Positions 13,528 through 14,043 of a stretch of 14,043 nucleotides of DNA are shown here, piece after piece; position 1 is the stretch's first letter; each line of letters starts with the position of its first letter. Both the position numbers and the translations under genes were made by a program. This DNA is from an uncultured Collinsella sp. GTDB taxonomy: Bacteria; Actinomycetota; Coriobacteriia; Coriobacteriales; Coriobacteriaceae. Location of the stretch: contig USMH01000009.1 of the NCBI GenBank assembly GCA_900555745.1, positions 1-14,043 on the forward strand, read 5' to 3'. Below the pieces are notes generated by a model. The model was not told where the DNA came from. It made no database searches and saw nothing but the letters and a program-made list of their open reading frames with translations.

Positions 13528-14043
13528 ATGGGAGCCGTCCACGTTCGCACGCCTAAGAATTTTGTTCTCGAGGAGCGCCTGGAGCGCTACGCCGATGCGA
13601 TTGAGACGAACCCCGAGGCCTATGCCGGAGATTGGCGCAAGGCCTGTGCGCCCGCAGGCAGCAAGCCCTTCGAGCACCTTCACCTGGATCTTGGCTGTGG
13701 CAAGGGAACGTACCTTGTAGAGCGCGCGGGCCACGAGCCAAACACCCTCTTTATCGGCATGGACCAGGAGCCCATCTGCATTGCCTATGCCGCGCAGAAA
13801 ATCTGCGAGCAGGAGCTATCCAACGCACTCGTCCTGCCCCGAGGTGCCGCATCGCTGCCACAGCTATTTGCCGCAGGCGAGCTCGATGCCATCACCATCA
13901 ACTTTCCCACGCCGCAGCCCAAGGCCAAGTACGCCAAAAAACGACTCGTCCATGTCGACCATTTGATGCTCTACCGCCCGCTCTTTGCAGCCAACGCCAC
14001 CGTCACGCTGCGCACCGACAGCAAACCATTGCGCGATTACGCC
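13528..14043 (+). CDS. TrmB-like SAM-dependent methyltransferase, 3' end cut by the window
   Basis: The first 172 residues of a class I SAM methyltransferase resembling TrmB, the tRNA guanine-46 N7-methyltransferase. Visible are the SAM loop HLDLGCGKGTYLVERA (52-67), then NTLFIGMDQEP (72-82), and the TrmB-type segment ITINFPTPQPKAKYAKKRL (122-140) followed by VHVDHLMLYRPLF and VTLRTDSKPLRDY. TrmB normally reads NFPDPWPK-x-RH-x-KRR-L there. Here the aspartate of FPDPW, usually considered important for catalysis, is threonine, and the tryptophan is glutamine. The overall order is right, but this is a divergent member whose target may differ. The gene follows the Trm9-like gene by 118 bases with a terminator between, so it likely has its own promoter, although I could not identify a good one. 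The reading frame is open to the last base. Confidence 0.75.
   Translation, partial: MGAVHVRTPKNFVLEERLERYADAIETNPEAYAGDWRKACAPAGSKPFEHLHLDLGCGKGTYLVERAGHEPNTLFIGMDQEPICIAYAAQKICEQELSNALVLPRGAASLPQLFAAGELDAITINFPTPQPKAKYAKKRLVHVDHLMLYRPLFAANATVTLRTDSKPLRDYA

Overview
The window reads as a piece of a high-GC actinobacterial chromosome. Gene style and content (frequent GTG starts, strong AGGAGG-type ribosome binding sites, acidic GC-rich proteins, an Elp3-type enzyme, a DUF554 membrane protein) would suit a gut coriobacterium such as Collinsella. This is inference from style; there is no rRNA or other marker here to settle it. I saw no integrase, transposase, tRNA, CRISPR array or rRNA.

Layout. 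(1) 1-1209, plus strand: the 3' part of an unrecognised, probably surface-exposed protein. (2) 1328-2044, plus: DUF554 integral membrane protein. (3) 2132-7744, plus: the centrepiece, a three-gene cassette of a TerB-N/TerB-C domain protein, a DUF2791 (BrxD-like) P-loop ATPase whose start overlaps the previous stop by 8 bases, and a large Lhr-like (BrxHI-like) superfamily II helicase. A strong hairpin that looks like an intrinsic terminator or attenuator lies between the ATPase and the helicase. (4) 7772-10558, minus: an Elp3-like radical SAM/acetyltransferase tRNA wobble-uridine enzyme, followed with no gap (TAGATG) by a membrane-anchored spermidine-synthase-like methyltransferase fold. (5) 10657-12269, minus: an XRE regulator with a C-terminal membrane hairpin, overlapping by ATGA a membrane-anchored DUF4097 beta-helix protein. 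(6) 12537-14043, plus: a Trm9/ALKBH8-like methyltransferase, a clear terminator, then a TrmB-like methyltransferase cut off by the window end.

How they work together. The cassette in (3) combines an ATPase and a helicase of the kinds found in type 2 BREX (Pgl) phage-defence loci with a TerB-family protein, but without PglX, PglZ, PglW or PglY in view. It therefore looks like a standalone DNA-processing or defence unit whose mechanism is unsettled. Separately, Elp3 (expected to make cm5U at tRNA position 34) and the Trm9-like protein (whose eukaryotic relatives methylate that group to mcm5U) lie about 2 kb apart, with a TrmB-like enzyme next door, suggesting a cluster of tRNA modification genes. 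The XRE/DUF4097 pair between them looks like a small self-regulating envelope-sensing operon. GC content and gene style look similar across the window by eye, so I see no sign of recent transfer.
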